From Apostichopus japonicus (Eukaryota; Echinodermata; Holothuroidea; Aspidochirotida; Stichopodidae): 64,000 nt of DNA. The stretch is from positions 13,789,501 to 13,853,500 of the forward strand of contig NC_092568.1 of the NCBI RefSeq assembly GCF_037975245.1, in the 5' to 3' direction. The notes beneath the pieces were generated by a model. That model did not search any database. It worked only from the letters and a program-made list of their open reading frames with translations, and had not been told where the DNA came from. Positions 48,301-63,300 of the stretch are shown one piece after another; position 1 is the stretch's first letter, and each line of letters opens with the position of its first letter. Both the position numbers and the translations under genes were made by a program.

Positions 48301-51300
48301 AGATCAATGGTAACATAATTGTATGAGAAGTGTCATTATGACTTAAGAGCCACATACACTACTAATACTGATGGAAACACCTTTTTCATTACTATTTGAC
48401 AAAAAGGCAATTAGCCCTACCCATCACCAAAGCTACCCCTACAAATGTCTCAGTATTGCTTCATTATAACACCTAATGTCACCTACCTCTTTTCCATGTT
48501 ATCCAAAATACAAGAACTTGTACATTTTCCCAAATTTTCTTAACAATTACCTACCAGAGTAAGATGCTATGACATTGAACTGGACTACATATTGCCTAAA
48601 TCCAAGGGATAACTGGTTGTTAAGGTTAGAATTATAACAAAGGATATTTGTCATAGTGTTCACATAATGTGCTGCACGATGCTATTACTTCGTCCTACAT
48701 TGATCATTGGTTTGTTCTTGTGCACTAGCTGTTCACTTTTGTGTGTATGAAACTAAAGCATGTTGACAACCTAAGGTTTGACATTCCAATTATTATGTAA
48801 GGGAAACATATCTTAGTCTGCAAACATATCAGTTACAATAGGCCTTATAACAGAGAAAGCAAGTCAGCTGCCTGAGTGAAATAGCTATGTACTGTACTTT
48901 ACCTAATTTCACATATTTAACCTAACAAGTATAAACTCACAGTTATTCTGTACTGTCAGTTTCAGCCCTTCACAACTTTAAATGCTTTTGTTGGTCAATG
49001 CTTTTGACAAACTGAGCAACTGTTTGGTCATAAATTAATCAAACAAGTTTTGACATCTCATGCCTGTACACCTTCTGTTACATCTCTATCAACAATAAAT
49101 ATTAATGGTAGAATGAGCATGTGGCAGGAAGCTGGCAGTCATTGAGGTAGTAAGGTATGAAAGGTTACCAGGTCACTCTAAACACTTTAGAGTAATGATG
49201 TTTGCAAAGAGACAGGAACATGAGGAGGTGGAAACTCTTGGTAAAGCTGACTTATTCGTCCAGCTTAAATTCCTAGAAGGAAAGCATTTTGAATGATGTC
49301 ATGTTGGGTCCACCCATGAATCTCAATGACCAAATTTGCATTAATATAAAAATGAGGTCCCTGGGGTACATAGGTGACAACTTGGAGATCTTTGATATTG
49401 ACCAAACATTCCACAGGCCTTTAAACTTAGCTGAAGAGACAGACCTACTGATAAATGATAGGAAATCCATCGGATTGGAAGTCAGTTGAAGGTTTTAAGA
49501 CAGAAAGTTTGAACAGAAAATGAAATTAAATACCATGTTGATAGTACAGAATAAAGTCATAATTGGTATTACCTCTATAACAACCTGCTTGCTCAAGAGT
49601 GCATCGTATTGCTGGACTACTTCAGCTTCAAACTCTCTAGATTCAATTCCTCTGAAGGAAACTCTGTAATAATTACATAAAGATGTTAAGCTCTGACAAG
49701 GGGAAGCAATCAACAAGTTAACATGAAAGACTTAGTGAAAGGCTTAGTGATTCCTTGTCACATTATAAATGAGGAGAATACCTGTAAACTATGCACACAA
49801 GGTTCTTGCACTTTAATAAGATGGATCCACACACCACATACTGTATGAGTTCATTCAAGCTTTACTTTTGGAGTTATCCTGTTATGTTTGACCTGAATTG
49901 AACTTTGCCTCCACAGAAAAGAAGATGGTTCTTGTACACAATTAAAGGGTATGAAGACTCGCGCACAAACAAACGTCTCATGCCGTTTTGAATGAGGTGT
50001 AACACCATTGATCCCAGAAAATACACACACAGCTTGCTACCGTTGGTAATTAGACAATAGTGTACAGTCAATGCATACAGCTACGGTCAATACCCACAAC
50101 ACAGTGTACATAGCAGCCATGGACATCTCAGGTCTAGATAAAAGATAACAAGGTATCAGGTTTCATTACTGTCTGTATTTTGTAGCGACAAGAAGAAAAC
50201 TTCACTTGCAAGCAACGGAAAGTTAACTTTTTCAGAGCGCGGCACACGGTTTGGGGCAAGTCTTCAATGCCTTTGAGCAGATCTACATACAAATATGAAG
50301 TTCATTCAAGCTCTACTTTTGTAGTTATCATGTTTAATAACAAGGGTTTGAGACTTTGAGCTCTTTTGACCTTAAGTAACATTTCATCTCAACAAAAAAC
50401 AACAGGGATCTTCTCCCTAGTTGGATCAACACACTGTTTGCATTTTATGTAAGGTTTGCTATTGGAGTTATAAAGTTAATTTTTTTTTCAAATCTAAAGC
50501 TCTAGTGATCTCAAATGATCTTTGATCTCCAAAAAAACCCCAACTGGGTTCTTGTACTAATCAACATGGATCCACCTACCATGTGTGAAGTTAATCTAAG
50601 ATTTACTTTTTATGTCATTGAGTTCACAAAGTTTTCAGACTTTCACCTCTGTTGACCTCAAGTGACCTGAGACCAAGTGACCATCATAGAAAACAATAGA
50701 GATCTTGAATTCGCTAAGGTGAATCCTTATCATACCAGGTATGAAGTTCATCAGTCATGTACTTTTTAGTTAGAGAGTTAACATGACATCACACACACAC
50801 GCCAGGATACCCACTCAAGCCATCACCATCGAAAAGATTCCTTTTGCCTTCTGCAAGGATTCAAACATAAAATACATTTGGTGACCCACTTTCTTATTAT
50901 TTTTAACACTTAAAAAGGAGCATATTTGGCCCCAAATAATAGCAAAACTTTACAAAACTACAGTCCAAGAGCATGGATATGTTTTGGTTTGGTCACCCGA
51001 CAGTGTGCCCTTGCACAGTCACATGTTCAACTGCATTGTAGCCTGTGTACATTAAAACATTGATCAAATTTCTACTTAAAAGGTGACTTTAATTAGGGAC
51101 AAAATTAATTTCAATATTTTGTAGTCCATTAAAACTGTTGTTATCAGTTCAGTACAATACATTACAAATTTGTCTAGGATTCGGTGTTGAATGTCATCCA
51201 AGGGTGCTCCATTGTTTATGAAGCTAACAGAACATGCTTTGGTAGAATTATGAGAATTTATAAAACAATGGATTAACATTTAAGCCTGCTACAAGGAGCA

Positions 51301-54300
51301 GACATCATCATCATCATCACTGTATTTCTAAAGGAACACTCCAGAGACTTTACATATTTTTAAGGTGACTTTCTTAAAACTGTAATAGCTATATAAAATG
51401 ACTTCATTTTTGTTGTGTGTGTTTAATTATTGCAAATATTTGAACACGGATCGAAACAGTACAACACATGCATCCCTTCAAGGGCGGCGGAACCGGGGGG
51501 GCACAGGGGGCACGTGCCCCCCCCACTTTTCCTCAGGTTAAAAATGTGCCCTTTTTCTACATAAAAATTGAGGTGTCTCAAGTTAGCAAGAGGCCAGGGA
51601 ACCAGAATGAACACTCGGGAAGGGCCGTTTCCGGCCATCTGAGGGGTTTGTAAAACCAAAAATTTTCTTGTACGCTCCGCGCCAACCGATGGTGGCGCTC
51701 CGCTCAGATAGTCGTGCATATAACTTTGCAAATCCTGGCTACGCCCCTGACTTTTAATGAATTTCTATGGGTCAAACTCAAAGCTATTTCGAATGGAAAA
51801 AAATTGGATAAGATATTAACAAGGAATACACTCTAATTCGGAAGATTCCTACATTAGCAACTAGCATGATTTCACCTCATTTTGTCTCAAAAGAAAACTT
51901 GTTCCTTGTTTTCCAATTTGCACATTGGGCTAGTAAGCATATTTTCCTTGAGGGGGGGGGGGGGCGTTGATGGAGTGATGTGTATACGCAAATAAGATAA
52001 TACAATAAGAGTTATAAAGGGTACTAAATATAAGGCTGCATCAGTCCAATCGAATTTCTGCAAAGTGCCCTTTGATGTCGGTGCCCCCCCAGATTAAAAG
52101 TGCTTCCGCCGCCCTTGCATCCCTTGCACTGTAGGCCTTCATTACCATCAGATAAGAAGATTGTGTGTGGTCATGTGACAAGAACTCACTTAGTTGTTAG
52201 ATTGTCTGAAAGGATATACCTTTTTTAAGAAAGCACATTTACTTTTGTTTAAATAAAATTGAGGTAAGGCTCAACCAGAGCTACAAGTGTATGTAGAAAT
52301 AGGGAAAACAGACTCCTAAAACTTCACTCAAATGCTTTTACACATAAAGAATATATGTTTAAACTGCAACAATTTCAATTCAAGCTGATGAGAAAAATAT
52401 TCACAGCTCTTATTTTGGCACAAATGAACAGATTTTTGTCAGATAAAAAGGCATAACCCCCCACAGAACTAGGTAAATAGCCAGATATCAGATTTAAAGT
52501 CACCCATGACAAGAACACTTAAATAATAATACCTGCTACAATATGTATATAATATCATAACAAAGGCTTACACATCTGGATGACTATCATTGAAGGGATA
52601 AAAGTGTACATTTGACTTACGAATAACAATTGGATACGGCCCTACATCTAGCCTCTGGGTTAAGCTCTTCTGAAGCAATCTTAAACCTCCACATCTAAAG
52701 ATGAAAAGTTTAAAACTGATTAAAAGTAAATATGCAGCTTCAAAATAGTTTATTTAAGAATTGAAATAACATGATTTGTTTTGGTAGGGGTAGATCATTT
52801 CTACATTTCAATACAAAGGGATCATTGTTACATTTGAAATCAGTTCAAAGACACTTCTTATATTGAAGGGATTATTTGAAAATAAAAAAAATTAATGGAC
52901 CTCTGTTTCCTCTAATAATGTATTTACAATCAACATGGCCATACCGTACCATACAGAAACATTGTTGCATTTTCTACTGTGGCGGCCTTAAGCAGAGGGT
53001 TCAATGTGTGGTTTCTGTGGTAATTGACTCTCTCCTCCAATTACAGCGAATGTTTTATTTTTGGGTGCCCAATTTCTGTTATTTATAAATTTGCTCAAAA
53101 TTTCTTGTAACTATCTGACTAATGTAGAGCAAGTGAGTTAAATTTGTTCAATTAATCAAGAACCAGAAAAGATCAGAGGTGTCCATCTCTTATATGCAGA
53201 ACTCACCTATGGGCAACAACCAATTAACTCACTGGTAAGGAGTTTACAGTGTAACATTTTTATTCAAAATGTTTAAATATCCAGAAAGAACAGTCTTCCT
53301 AGGTGAAACGTAGACACATAGATGTATGAGCAAATGGATATTTTCTTTTACCAACTTTGACCTAGCAAATCAGATCTGCCACCAACCAGTCCTTTAATAG
53401 ATGTTGTTCATGAATGAGTTACATGACATTGGTTTATACACTGTGAAACATTTTCACAACTTACTGCCAAAGTCATCTAGTATAAATCACAGAGAAATGA
53501 CCAATTTTGAGATAACCTGTTGACCTCTTGAGCCAATACATTGACCAAAAGACGGTATTAGCATGGTAGGACTCACAAATTATTTGTAGCTTTAATTTTG
53601 GGGTTAGCATGTTTATAAGGATTTATTACTTTGACACATTTGGATTCTTGCACTTACTAAGCTGGTTCTACATACTGAGTATGAATTCCCACAAATATGT
53701 ACTTTTTGACTAATCATGTTTACCAAGTTTTCAGACTTAAATGGATATTAAGACTGATCCACATACCAAGTATGAAATTATCCACCATGAACTTTTTGAG
53801 TTACAGTGTTTACAAGCAAGTGTCACATACTCACACACACATTCATACACACCCCATCACCATTACAAGGATTCCTTCAGCCTCTGGCAAGGAATAAAAA
53901 AAAAAAAATTGTCAATGAAGAAAACCTCAAACCCACAAATTTCATGTTGTTCTCTTACTCACAACACACTTACTCGGCCAAGACAAAAGCAATGGCTTTG
54001 GGTCAAACAGTTTTAGATTAGATATTTTGTAACCTTTACAACCATGCAAAAATCTTGCCAATTGGTTTGGTAGTTTCTTTGGACTTGCCGGCTATTTGTT
54101 ACAAAAATTAAGTGACAGATCTTCCTCTAATAGCTAAGTGATTTGCACAGTGGTCAACAAAGATCACATCACCAAAGTATAGTTTTCATTTTGTTTCATG
54201 TATAAATATATAAGTATTAAAATGCTATTCATTCCTTCAATCGTCTCTTCAGAAGTATAGTTTTGGTTCGTTGGCTGTTTACAGTAAATTGCATTTTGAT

Positions 54301-57300
54301 TATCATTTTAGAGTGCATCATTTTTCTGTTTGATTTGTCCTGCTGTTGTGTTCCCTTTCTTTCTCCTCTGTATTTTCTCTTCTATTTCTTTAGGTAACAA
54401 TTGTTTCTCTCCTTAAGGTGCCAGACTGGAAAAGCTCTGCTTATTTCTAGCCTTCCTACCCATCAATTACCTATAAGTTGTCTTTTGTTTGTCTCAATAA
54501 ACTGAATATACCCTTTATTGGGATCGAACTTTGCTGCCGGTTGCAGCTCAGAGGTGCTGCAAGGTTCTCCCAAGCCTAGCTATATAGCTATTGTACAGAA
54601 GACCAGCTACCTCTAATGCTCTTTGGGAATTGTTTGTGACAATATGGATGCAGCCAGCATTTCAATGATTCTGTGAAATTTGTTAGGTTGTTCATCACTT
54701 TCTTTTAGGATATCAATATCATATTGCACAGAAATATCAATGTTACAATTTTGTATTATCTACTAGGATACAGAGACTATACTGTAATGTTGCAAGTGTC
54801 AAGCGAAAACCACTTATCCCAGAAAGTGGCTCCTGGACCTCAGAGCTTAATTTCACTATTGGCCACATATTAAGCTAGACTGTGTTAAGATTGTGCTGTA
54901 ATGAGGAATGGATATGTGCACAAATTAAAGAGTCAGTAGACACATGATCCTAAACCCTTTCATGCACAAGGAACATCTCCATATGAACGAGTTTGTATCA
55001 TAGAATCTGTGGTGTACCAATTGCACAATGTGATGGGACAAACAGCTGAAAACTTTTCCATGAGTGCAAATCAGTTGTGTTTTAATGGTAAATTCACAGT
55101 AGAAGTTCTCTCTCCCCCCCCCCCCCCCCTAATTGTTATAAATAAAAGGATACTGGACTGATCAGCTGTATTTATAAACAAAAGCGTTATTTCTGTAAAC
55201 CTCAAATAGTGTCTTCAAAGAATTTCCTTGTTTTAGTGTATCACATATTTCACAAGCGCACTCATTGATATGCATATTATTCGCACCAAAATCAAGAGGA
55301 ACTGTGACTGGGTAATTGTTTGTCATTATGCCAGGAGACAACTCAAACTGATTTACAGTTCATGAGATTTTGTGTTTATCAACTGATTTCAACTTAAAAT
55401 TCATAAGCCCCAAGATACAAATCAGGGATGTGCCCAGGATTTCCTGAGTGTCGGGTATACTGATCGCCTTCCTGGGGGAAGGGTTTAAGGGGGAGGGGGT
55501 GTCCCCCTGCACTTTGAGAGATTTATCGATTTTTGAAGGTGCTCAGATGCCAAATGCTGGCACTTGTGTAGCTTTTTAAGCATATACACTAGTTTTGCTA
55601 ACAATCTACATTTTTTTATTTGTTTTTAGTGAAATATTATGTATCTGGTAAAAGTTATTAGTTTATTCAAAGAGATTTTACAAGGGACCGATTGAGAGCC
55701 GTAAGATATGTTTCTCACATGCGTTACTGATGCATTATTTTTCTGTATGATTTTGGCATAGACTAGGCACAATTTATTTTGAATACATTGTTAGGAATGT
55801 TGGGAATTTAGATGAAAATAGGGCTGGGCGGGATTCACGATTTTTAAGACAGTGCTGGGCGGTAATTTCTAGTGCTGGGAGGGGCTGCCCAGTGCCGCCC
55901 TGCGTGGGCACATCCCTGCAAATGATGACATGGTCTACCCATATATCTATCTCAAATAGGAATTTTTCAAATATGAAAAGAAGATACTGCTTTGTAGAAA
56001 TTGCATTTGTACGTTTTTCACTGTAAATCCTGCCCACTCATTTAATAATATGCATGTAATCTGCACCCAAATCAACAGGGACCACTAGTGGCTCATGAGG
56101 AATCAGTGTACAAAGTATCAATTAAAATCCTGCCAATTGTTCTTGAGATTTAGTGCTTACGCTTTATACAGATACATACAAACACACACACCTGTGAGCC
56201 ATCAACATTGCATTTTTTGCACCCAGTCAAGAATAAAATACACTACAGCTGTCAAGAATACATTTAAGCAGCATGTATGCATCAAGTACAAAATGCATCA
56301 AATCTTAAATTAATGAGTTTGAAGGTTTACTAGATTTCACCACAGGTAACCTCATATTACTTTTAACTACCACAAAAAACTATCATAGAGCTAGCACACA
56401 TTAAGGGACACCTAACAACCAATTACAAACTTCATCAAGCTGTGGTTTTTTAAGAGATTTATTTTAAAGGCATTTACATTTTGACCCACTGTCAACCTCA
56501 AAATGAGCCTAAACCAAACCCAGTACCAATGTGAAATCCACTAAGAGACACCTACGTACTAAATATGAGAGATTAATCAAAGCTAGACTTATTGAATTAG
56601 CATATTTACAACATATACTCACACTTTAATAACCTACTACTTCATATGACCAGTGACCTCCATTATACACTACTAAATAGCTAGTTCTCATTAAAGGGCA
56701 CGTATAACCCATTTAAAGGTTTTAGTTCTTGATAGAGCTTTTAAGGGAAGGAAGAAAGAAATACTTACCCACATACACACACCAAGGTCAGGTCCACCAC
56801 CCAAATAAACCACACTAACAACATTGAGATTCATTACAGCATCATTGCAATTAACTTATCTTTCAAATGAATGAACTGATAGATGTAGGTAACCACAGAC
56901 ACATGTTTGATTATTATGATATACTTACAGCTGCATCATCTGTTCTTGCCAGTTTCCTGTGTATAAGAAGAAAAAATTCTACTGAAGCCAGGAAGTACAA
57001 CTACTTATATGTGGGTATACATGCAGCCAATTTAGAATTTAGCTTGGTTGTCCAGTTGCATTTATCAACAATTGTTAATAATTCATCGGTTTCATGATAA
57101 AATTTCAAAATTTAGAAATACTTCCAAATTGAGATATCAAAAGTTAAAAGTTTGATGTAAAACATACATTGTTGAAACATCAAAATGAAACATTGAAATT
57201 TACAGATAAAGCATGAAACTTGACAGAGGTAACTTCAAAATTTGGAGATATACCACAGAAACTGAGAGATAAGATGTAATGAATTTAAGGTAAGATGTCC

Positions 57301-60300
57301 AAATTTCCACACAAATAATGTGATTTTATGATGAAACTTCATCAAACCAAGGGATATAATGTTGGAATTTGAGGATAAAACACCCACATATGATTTCAAT
57401 GGTAGAACTTGAGATGATACTCACAATTCTGTGAAAACAAAAACCAGAAAGCCAGCAGGCTTATATGGAATCAACTGATTGATAGAACAACTGAGGAAAA
57501 TGTATCCTAAAGTCAAATATCAGAACATCAGAAAAGAGTTCTAAATAACTCTGACCATTAAAGTTACTACCCTTCTGAGAGTTGATGATAGTAGTGCAGA
57601 CAGTGAGTGTAGGTGGTTGTTTTAATTACTAATACTATTTCAAGTTTTAACCATTCTTAATGATTCTTTTTTCGTGTGGATAAAATCACTCACCACCGAA
57701 AACGATAAAATAATACCGGTGAAAAATACTCAAAATTGAAATCTTCAATCCATCGCAACAGCAACAGTGTACGTTAAATACTACATTCCCTCTTACAAAA
57801 CATAGCACATATCTTCCAAACAATTACTGATTTCCAGCTAATTGAAAGTGGTATACAAGGGTAGGCAAAAGTGTATTTTTCTTTATTGGCAAACCGATGA
57901 TTAGGCAAAATTTCCCATTGACTTAGTGTGGAGTTAGGCTACCATGTGGTCGAAGATAGCAGCAATAATGAACATATTCGGTGAATATTTTTAGTGCTAG
58001 CTAATTGCAACATAATTTGAGCGAATAAACAGATGGTTCGGCTACATTTCCATGTTTACTCTTTGTTATTTTAGGGGACCATATGGTCGGAGATTTGTGG
58101 GCATTTTAAGCAAACATATTTTGTCAGTTGTTCATAACAACAGGAGTATCGATTGAAACGTATATTTCGGAGGTGTAATGTAAGGTGTCAAAGTGATCTG
58201 CCATTTATGTACATTGTGCTTTGTGTTTGGCTAGTTCCGTGATTTTTCGATATTCTGTCCGGAATTTCAGGTACCTGTTAGCCAATGGTAACACGTACCC
58301 GGTTCCGATTTCTTGCTTCCTGACTCAGGCATTTACCAAAGGGTAAATTACATAGCTTTATGTCAATTTTAAGCTTCAGTGTAAGCAATTTCCAGTTTAA
58401 CTGATATGTGACAAACCCTTGCAGCCAGCTGTCAGTCTCAGCAGGGAAGCACTACAAGTAAGCAACCTAAATAGGCAGCTTATATTTGATGAACAAAGAA
58501 TGGAAATATTTAACCAAAAAGTAAAATTTAAAGTGATTTGAAAGATCAAAATATATAATCATGGATATGGGTAGGTGAACATTTCGGTCCAAAGAGGATA
58601 GGTAAGGTGACACAGCCATACAGACAGACAAAAGCACAGGTGGATTGTGCTGGCCACTTCCGAGTTGGGTAATAATCTTCCCAGAGTTGTAATATCCCTA
58701 CCTCACTGTCTTTGTCTTCCCATATTATATTCAAACTGTGAAGAGGCAAATGTGGAACTCTTACCCCATTTCTTTGGCCACATCGTCATCTTGTCGGACT
58801 TTAAGGAATGCTATATATTGGTTTGCAGCATCTGGTCTCTTGTGGAGTTCTTCATGAAAAAGTGATTTCGAAAGGGTTCTTTTAAGAAACATAACCACCT
58901 GTTCATAAAGCAAAAGTGGGGTTATAAAGCAGAATTATAATAGCCAGGTAGTATAACATTTTGAAATAACTTTTGAGGATAAGCCAAAGTACCTGATGAC
59001 AAACAGCTTACAGTAAAGAAATGAGTGCAGGCCATCAGGGTGGTTACTTGCAACAAATTAAAAAGAATGCTAGTGTTCAAATGATGGTTACACCACAGAT
59101 AACAAAAAAGTCTAGGCAAAGAACCAAATTTAAAGATAATAAAGTTATTGTAATATGACAGAAAATGGACCTCTGGAGAATTAATTTCCCTGATAAACTC
59201 TATCATATCAAAATGTTCGTTGACCTTCATGCACAATAAGTGCATCATAATATCTTTGACTATTGAGTTACAGTAGTTTTATAGTTAGTGTGCAATATTT
59301 TCACTTGTTGACCTTTAGAAAAATGTTGTTCATTCATTAGCAAGTTATTGTTCAGCAACAAATGGGTATATGAGTGATATATTCCTCATTCTTATTGCTA
59401 TATCTAACATCATTGCCTACACCTAATCATGTGTACATAATACAAATCCTTAACCTGATCATCTCTTATCAGCCAGTTTTCATACTTCTAGGTAATTAAA
59501 TGCTTTGTACACTCTGATTTCCATACCCTGTAATATCCCATTGCTCCATGGTTTTAGGTTACATTAGGACCTTATGTTTTATGATTTACTTTAGAAGGCA
59601 CAAAACAACAGTATGCATTTAACTTTTGGGATAAAACCAGAAAGCCACTTGGCTTTGTGATTCCTTGCTATGCAATTTGTTCAAAGTTCCAAAGAACTAT
59701 CTAATGTAAAGCTTAATCAGAAAATATGGAAAAGATGCCTAATGTAGAGCAAGTGAATTAAATTTGTCCAAAAATTAAGTGAGAACCAGAAAATATCAGA
59801 GATTTCCAGCTTTTATTTGTAGCACTCAATTGTGGGCATCAAACAATGAATTAACTGGTAAGGGTTTTACAGTGTAGAATTTTTATTCCAAAATGTTTAA
59901 ATATACTGAAAGAACAGTCTAGATGAAATATAGACACATACAGTAGGTGTTCTACGTATGAACAAATGGTCAATTTCTTTTACCAATTTTGAGCAAGCAA
60001 ATCAGATCTGTCATCGCTCCTTTAATAATTGTTATTCGAGATAACCTGTTAATCCCTTGAGCCAAATTTGAGACCATTGGGATAACCTACTGACCCCTTG
60101 AAGCTCAGAGTGTGGAAAACTAACAAGGGCCTCTTGTGTGTTTAAAGCATCTACCACATGTGTATCAACTATTTGAAGCAGATTTCATTTCCAGGATGAC
60201 TAAACATGTATTGTTGAATATCACTTGAGATCTATTTATATTTGGCATGTCCAAACTATGTTTACCAAATGAATCAGAAACAGATTAATTGTAGCTTTAA

Positions 60301-63300
60301 TATTTGAGTGTAATGTTTACAAAGATTACATACTTTGACACATGTTGGTTTTATAACAATTTTGATAGTGTTCTCGCACTCACCAAGCTGGTTCTACATA
60401 CTAAGTATGAAGTTCCACAAGTTATCACGATTTCAAATGTTTACAGACTTTGACTTATGTTGACTGCAAATTTCCTTTGACCTCTACCAAATTCAATTGG
60501 GTTCTTTTACTCACCAAGCTGGATCTACATACCATGTAAACAGATGCACTTTTTGAGTTATTGTGTTAACAAAGTTATCATAATCTGACCTCTGTTGACC
60601 CCAAATATGCATATATGCATATGTGAGCTCCTTTGTTGTTCAGGTTCTGGATATGCAGCATTTTTAAGATTTTCACATTTTGCCTTCTGCTGACCACAAA
60701 TGACCTTTTACCTCCACCTAAAACCTTCTTGTACTAATTATGGGGAAGCCACGTGCCAATTGAAAACTGATTATTACAGTCTTAATTACTAAAGTCTATA
60801 TAGCATCATCCATTAGGCATCTTGTGACATAATTTTAATAATTTCTTACTTCATGAGAAATATCCATATGTTATACTTACTGCTAATATTGCATTACCAT
60901 CATGATAACCTACAACAGCATCAAGCAATGCTAGTTTATCCTTCAAGGACTTGTATGGCTCTAGAGAAAAGTTTTCCCCTGTGATGATGCGAGATACAAG
61001 GTCTGCTATTGACAAAGGAGACCACCTTGACTTTTTTAAGTTCTGCAAATGAAAAAAAGGCATTTTCTGTATCAAATCAATACTTGGACAAAGAAGAACA
61101 CCATGCACATCCTTTAAGTAACTACTGGTTGATGGCTAAAGTTGCTGCAACAATTTCATGTGGAATGGGAATGTCACATTTACAAGATTTCCAATCTTTC
61201 ACGACTGTTCACCTCAATGTCATTTGACCTCCACCATCAGCAATAGTTTTTAAGTATTATGTGGGACATCCACATATGACATCCATTTACACTTTTCTTT
61301 TAAGGACAACAATTTAAAAAAAAAACATCAAATTTTGATCTGCTAAACTTAAAGGACCCTTACTTTGAGCAAACACAACAGGCTTCCTGTACTCACAACA
61401 TTTCTTTTATTCATTCCAAAAATGAACAACATATTCATAACTAGTAGCATAAAGAATGTGAAAGATATTAATATAACAATAATAACAAAGATTTATAATG
61501 CACACAGAAAAGGGCACTCAAGGCAAAGAAGTTGATGAACTCCTACAAAATTAATGTAAGGTGTCCATTTATTTATTATTGCTATTGTTACATGCAAATT
61601 TAAGAAATCCTCATATCATACCAAAATATACAGTACAAATATTTCAAAATCTATTTTATTTACTGTGCTGCAGTCTTGAGAAGTACTTGAAACTTTTTTA
61701 CAGACTAAGCTTCAAGTTTATGCTCTTATATTCTTATATACATCTTTACTTACACCATCTACAATACTCAATTTTTAATTGAGAAAAGATGACAAATTTC
61801 TAAGGAATTTCAAGAACACTGTCTACTGACATCAAAATGAAGCTTCAAAATGCATGCAAAGTCTGATTCCACAACTGCTTGTACGATCTGTACATTTTCA
61901 CATAATTTTCACTGTATCATGCTAAAAGAGGAGGGAAAGATCACTTTAACAATATTTATGAAACTTTTAAGCTTCTCAATGGCAATAAATCACTTATCAT
62001 TCTGGCCTGTGAGTTCAGAACACTAAAACTGATGTTACTGTATAACAGGGAGCCACATGTATACTTTTGCAACCCTCTCGGCATTCCATAGTACTACTCT
62101 AGTGTCCCCACTGTAGCAATACACCATATATTTAGTGAAGAACTGTGTATTATAAGCTGATCATAGATGAAGAATACATGAGTGATGTATGTTTGTAGCT
62201 TACAGGACCATTAGTATAATGATTGCAGTATCACTATTACTTTTATTCTGACAACACTGTGTTGATGTCAGGAAAATGCTTGCGATGCCCCATTTGTCCT
62301 TCCAGTATTACAAATTTTCTGATCATATTGAGATAAGTAAAAAAACATTCAGAGCAATGTATATATTAGATTTAACTGTTATATTAATTGCTGACCACCA
62401 TAGAGGAGTAACAACCATCAGGCTCTTGTATATTTCATATATCAAAAGTACTTGGATTAAATTGTACCCTTACTCATATTCTAACCAGATGAAAACCCTT
62501 CCCAATGTTTACTTGCCGTTAAATATAGCACATAAGCAGCACAAGAGTATCTTGTAAGCTAAACCTGGCTGAAGTTCATACTGCAGATGGAGAGCAGTAT
62601 AAATCTAAAGAGAGTCATTGCTTACATGGTTTGATGGCTGGGAATCATGGGCACTGCAAACCTTAAATCAGCTTTCACCTATACCAAATTGTGGAGCAAT
62701 TTTACTTGTCATTCCTTTGGGTAATCTATGATGTATATATAATCTCTTATAAAGAACTTCTGTTGTTTTAACATTTGAAACACTGCTTGCCCCAAGTGAC
62801 CTTTGACTGTCACCAAAAGTAATAGGATTCTTGTACTCACTATAAGAAAGACACATGCCTAATATGAGCTATGTGATTTAACCTTTCTTGGGATTCATGT
62901 ATTCAATGTTTGTGTTTATAAAGCTTTACAGAGTGTGATGTCTGATGACCCCAAATGACCTTTGACCTCTACCCAAAACAATAAGTCTCTTGTATTCATA
63001 ATAGGGAAGCGACATGTAAACCATGAGAGTCAATAAAGTTTCCTATCTGCCGATATCGTGTTTACAAGGATTTCAAGTTTCGCCCTCTGCTGACCCCAAA
63101 TGACCTTTGACCTCCTTCCAAAACAATAGGGTTCTTGTACAAATTATGGGGAAGCCATATGCCAGACGCTACCCAATCTTGAGATTATTTACAAGCTAGG
63201 GCATCACATACACACAACAACACACACATATGCCAACTTGACTGCATAGGTTATTTGTCTGCCTATGGCAAGTAACTAAAAAGCTGTACTACACAGGTGG

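Larger units (their letters stand above)
62770..63290 (+). repeat. Dispersed DR-motif repeat, well preserved copy
   Basis: Three subunits each with CCCCAAATGACCTTTGACCT or a close variant, AATAGGRTTCTTGTA and GTGTTTACAAGGATTTCAAG. It ends with a CACACACACA stretch and a CTGCCTATGGCAAGTAACTA terminus. The two perfect DR1 motifs are here. Confidence 0.75.

Noticed and set aside
49289-49489. 66-codon plus-strand frame in an intron
   Set aside because: No recognisable domain, an opposite-strand frame of similar length, and no splice or repeat support.
55774-56037. 87-codon minus-strand frame
   Set aside because: It overlaps the right arm of the CAGGGATG-type element and has no domain.
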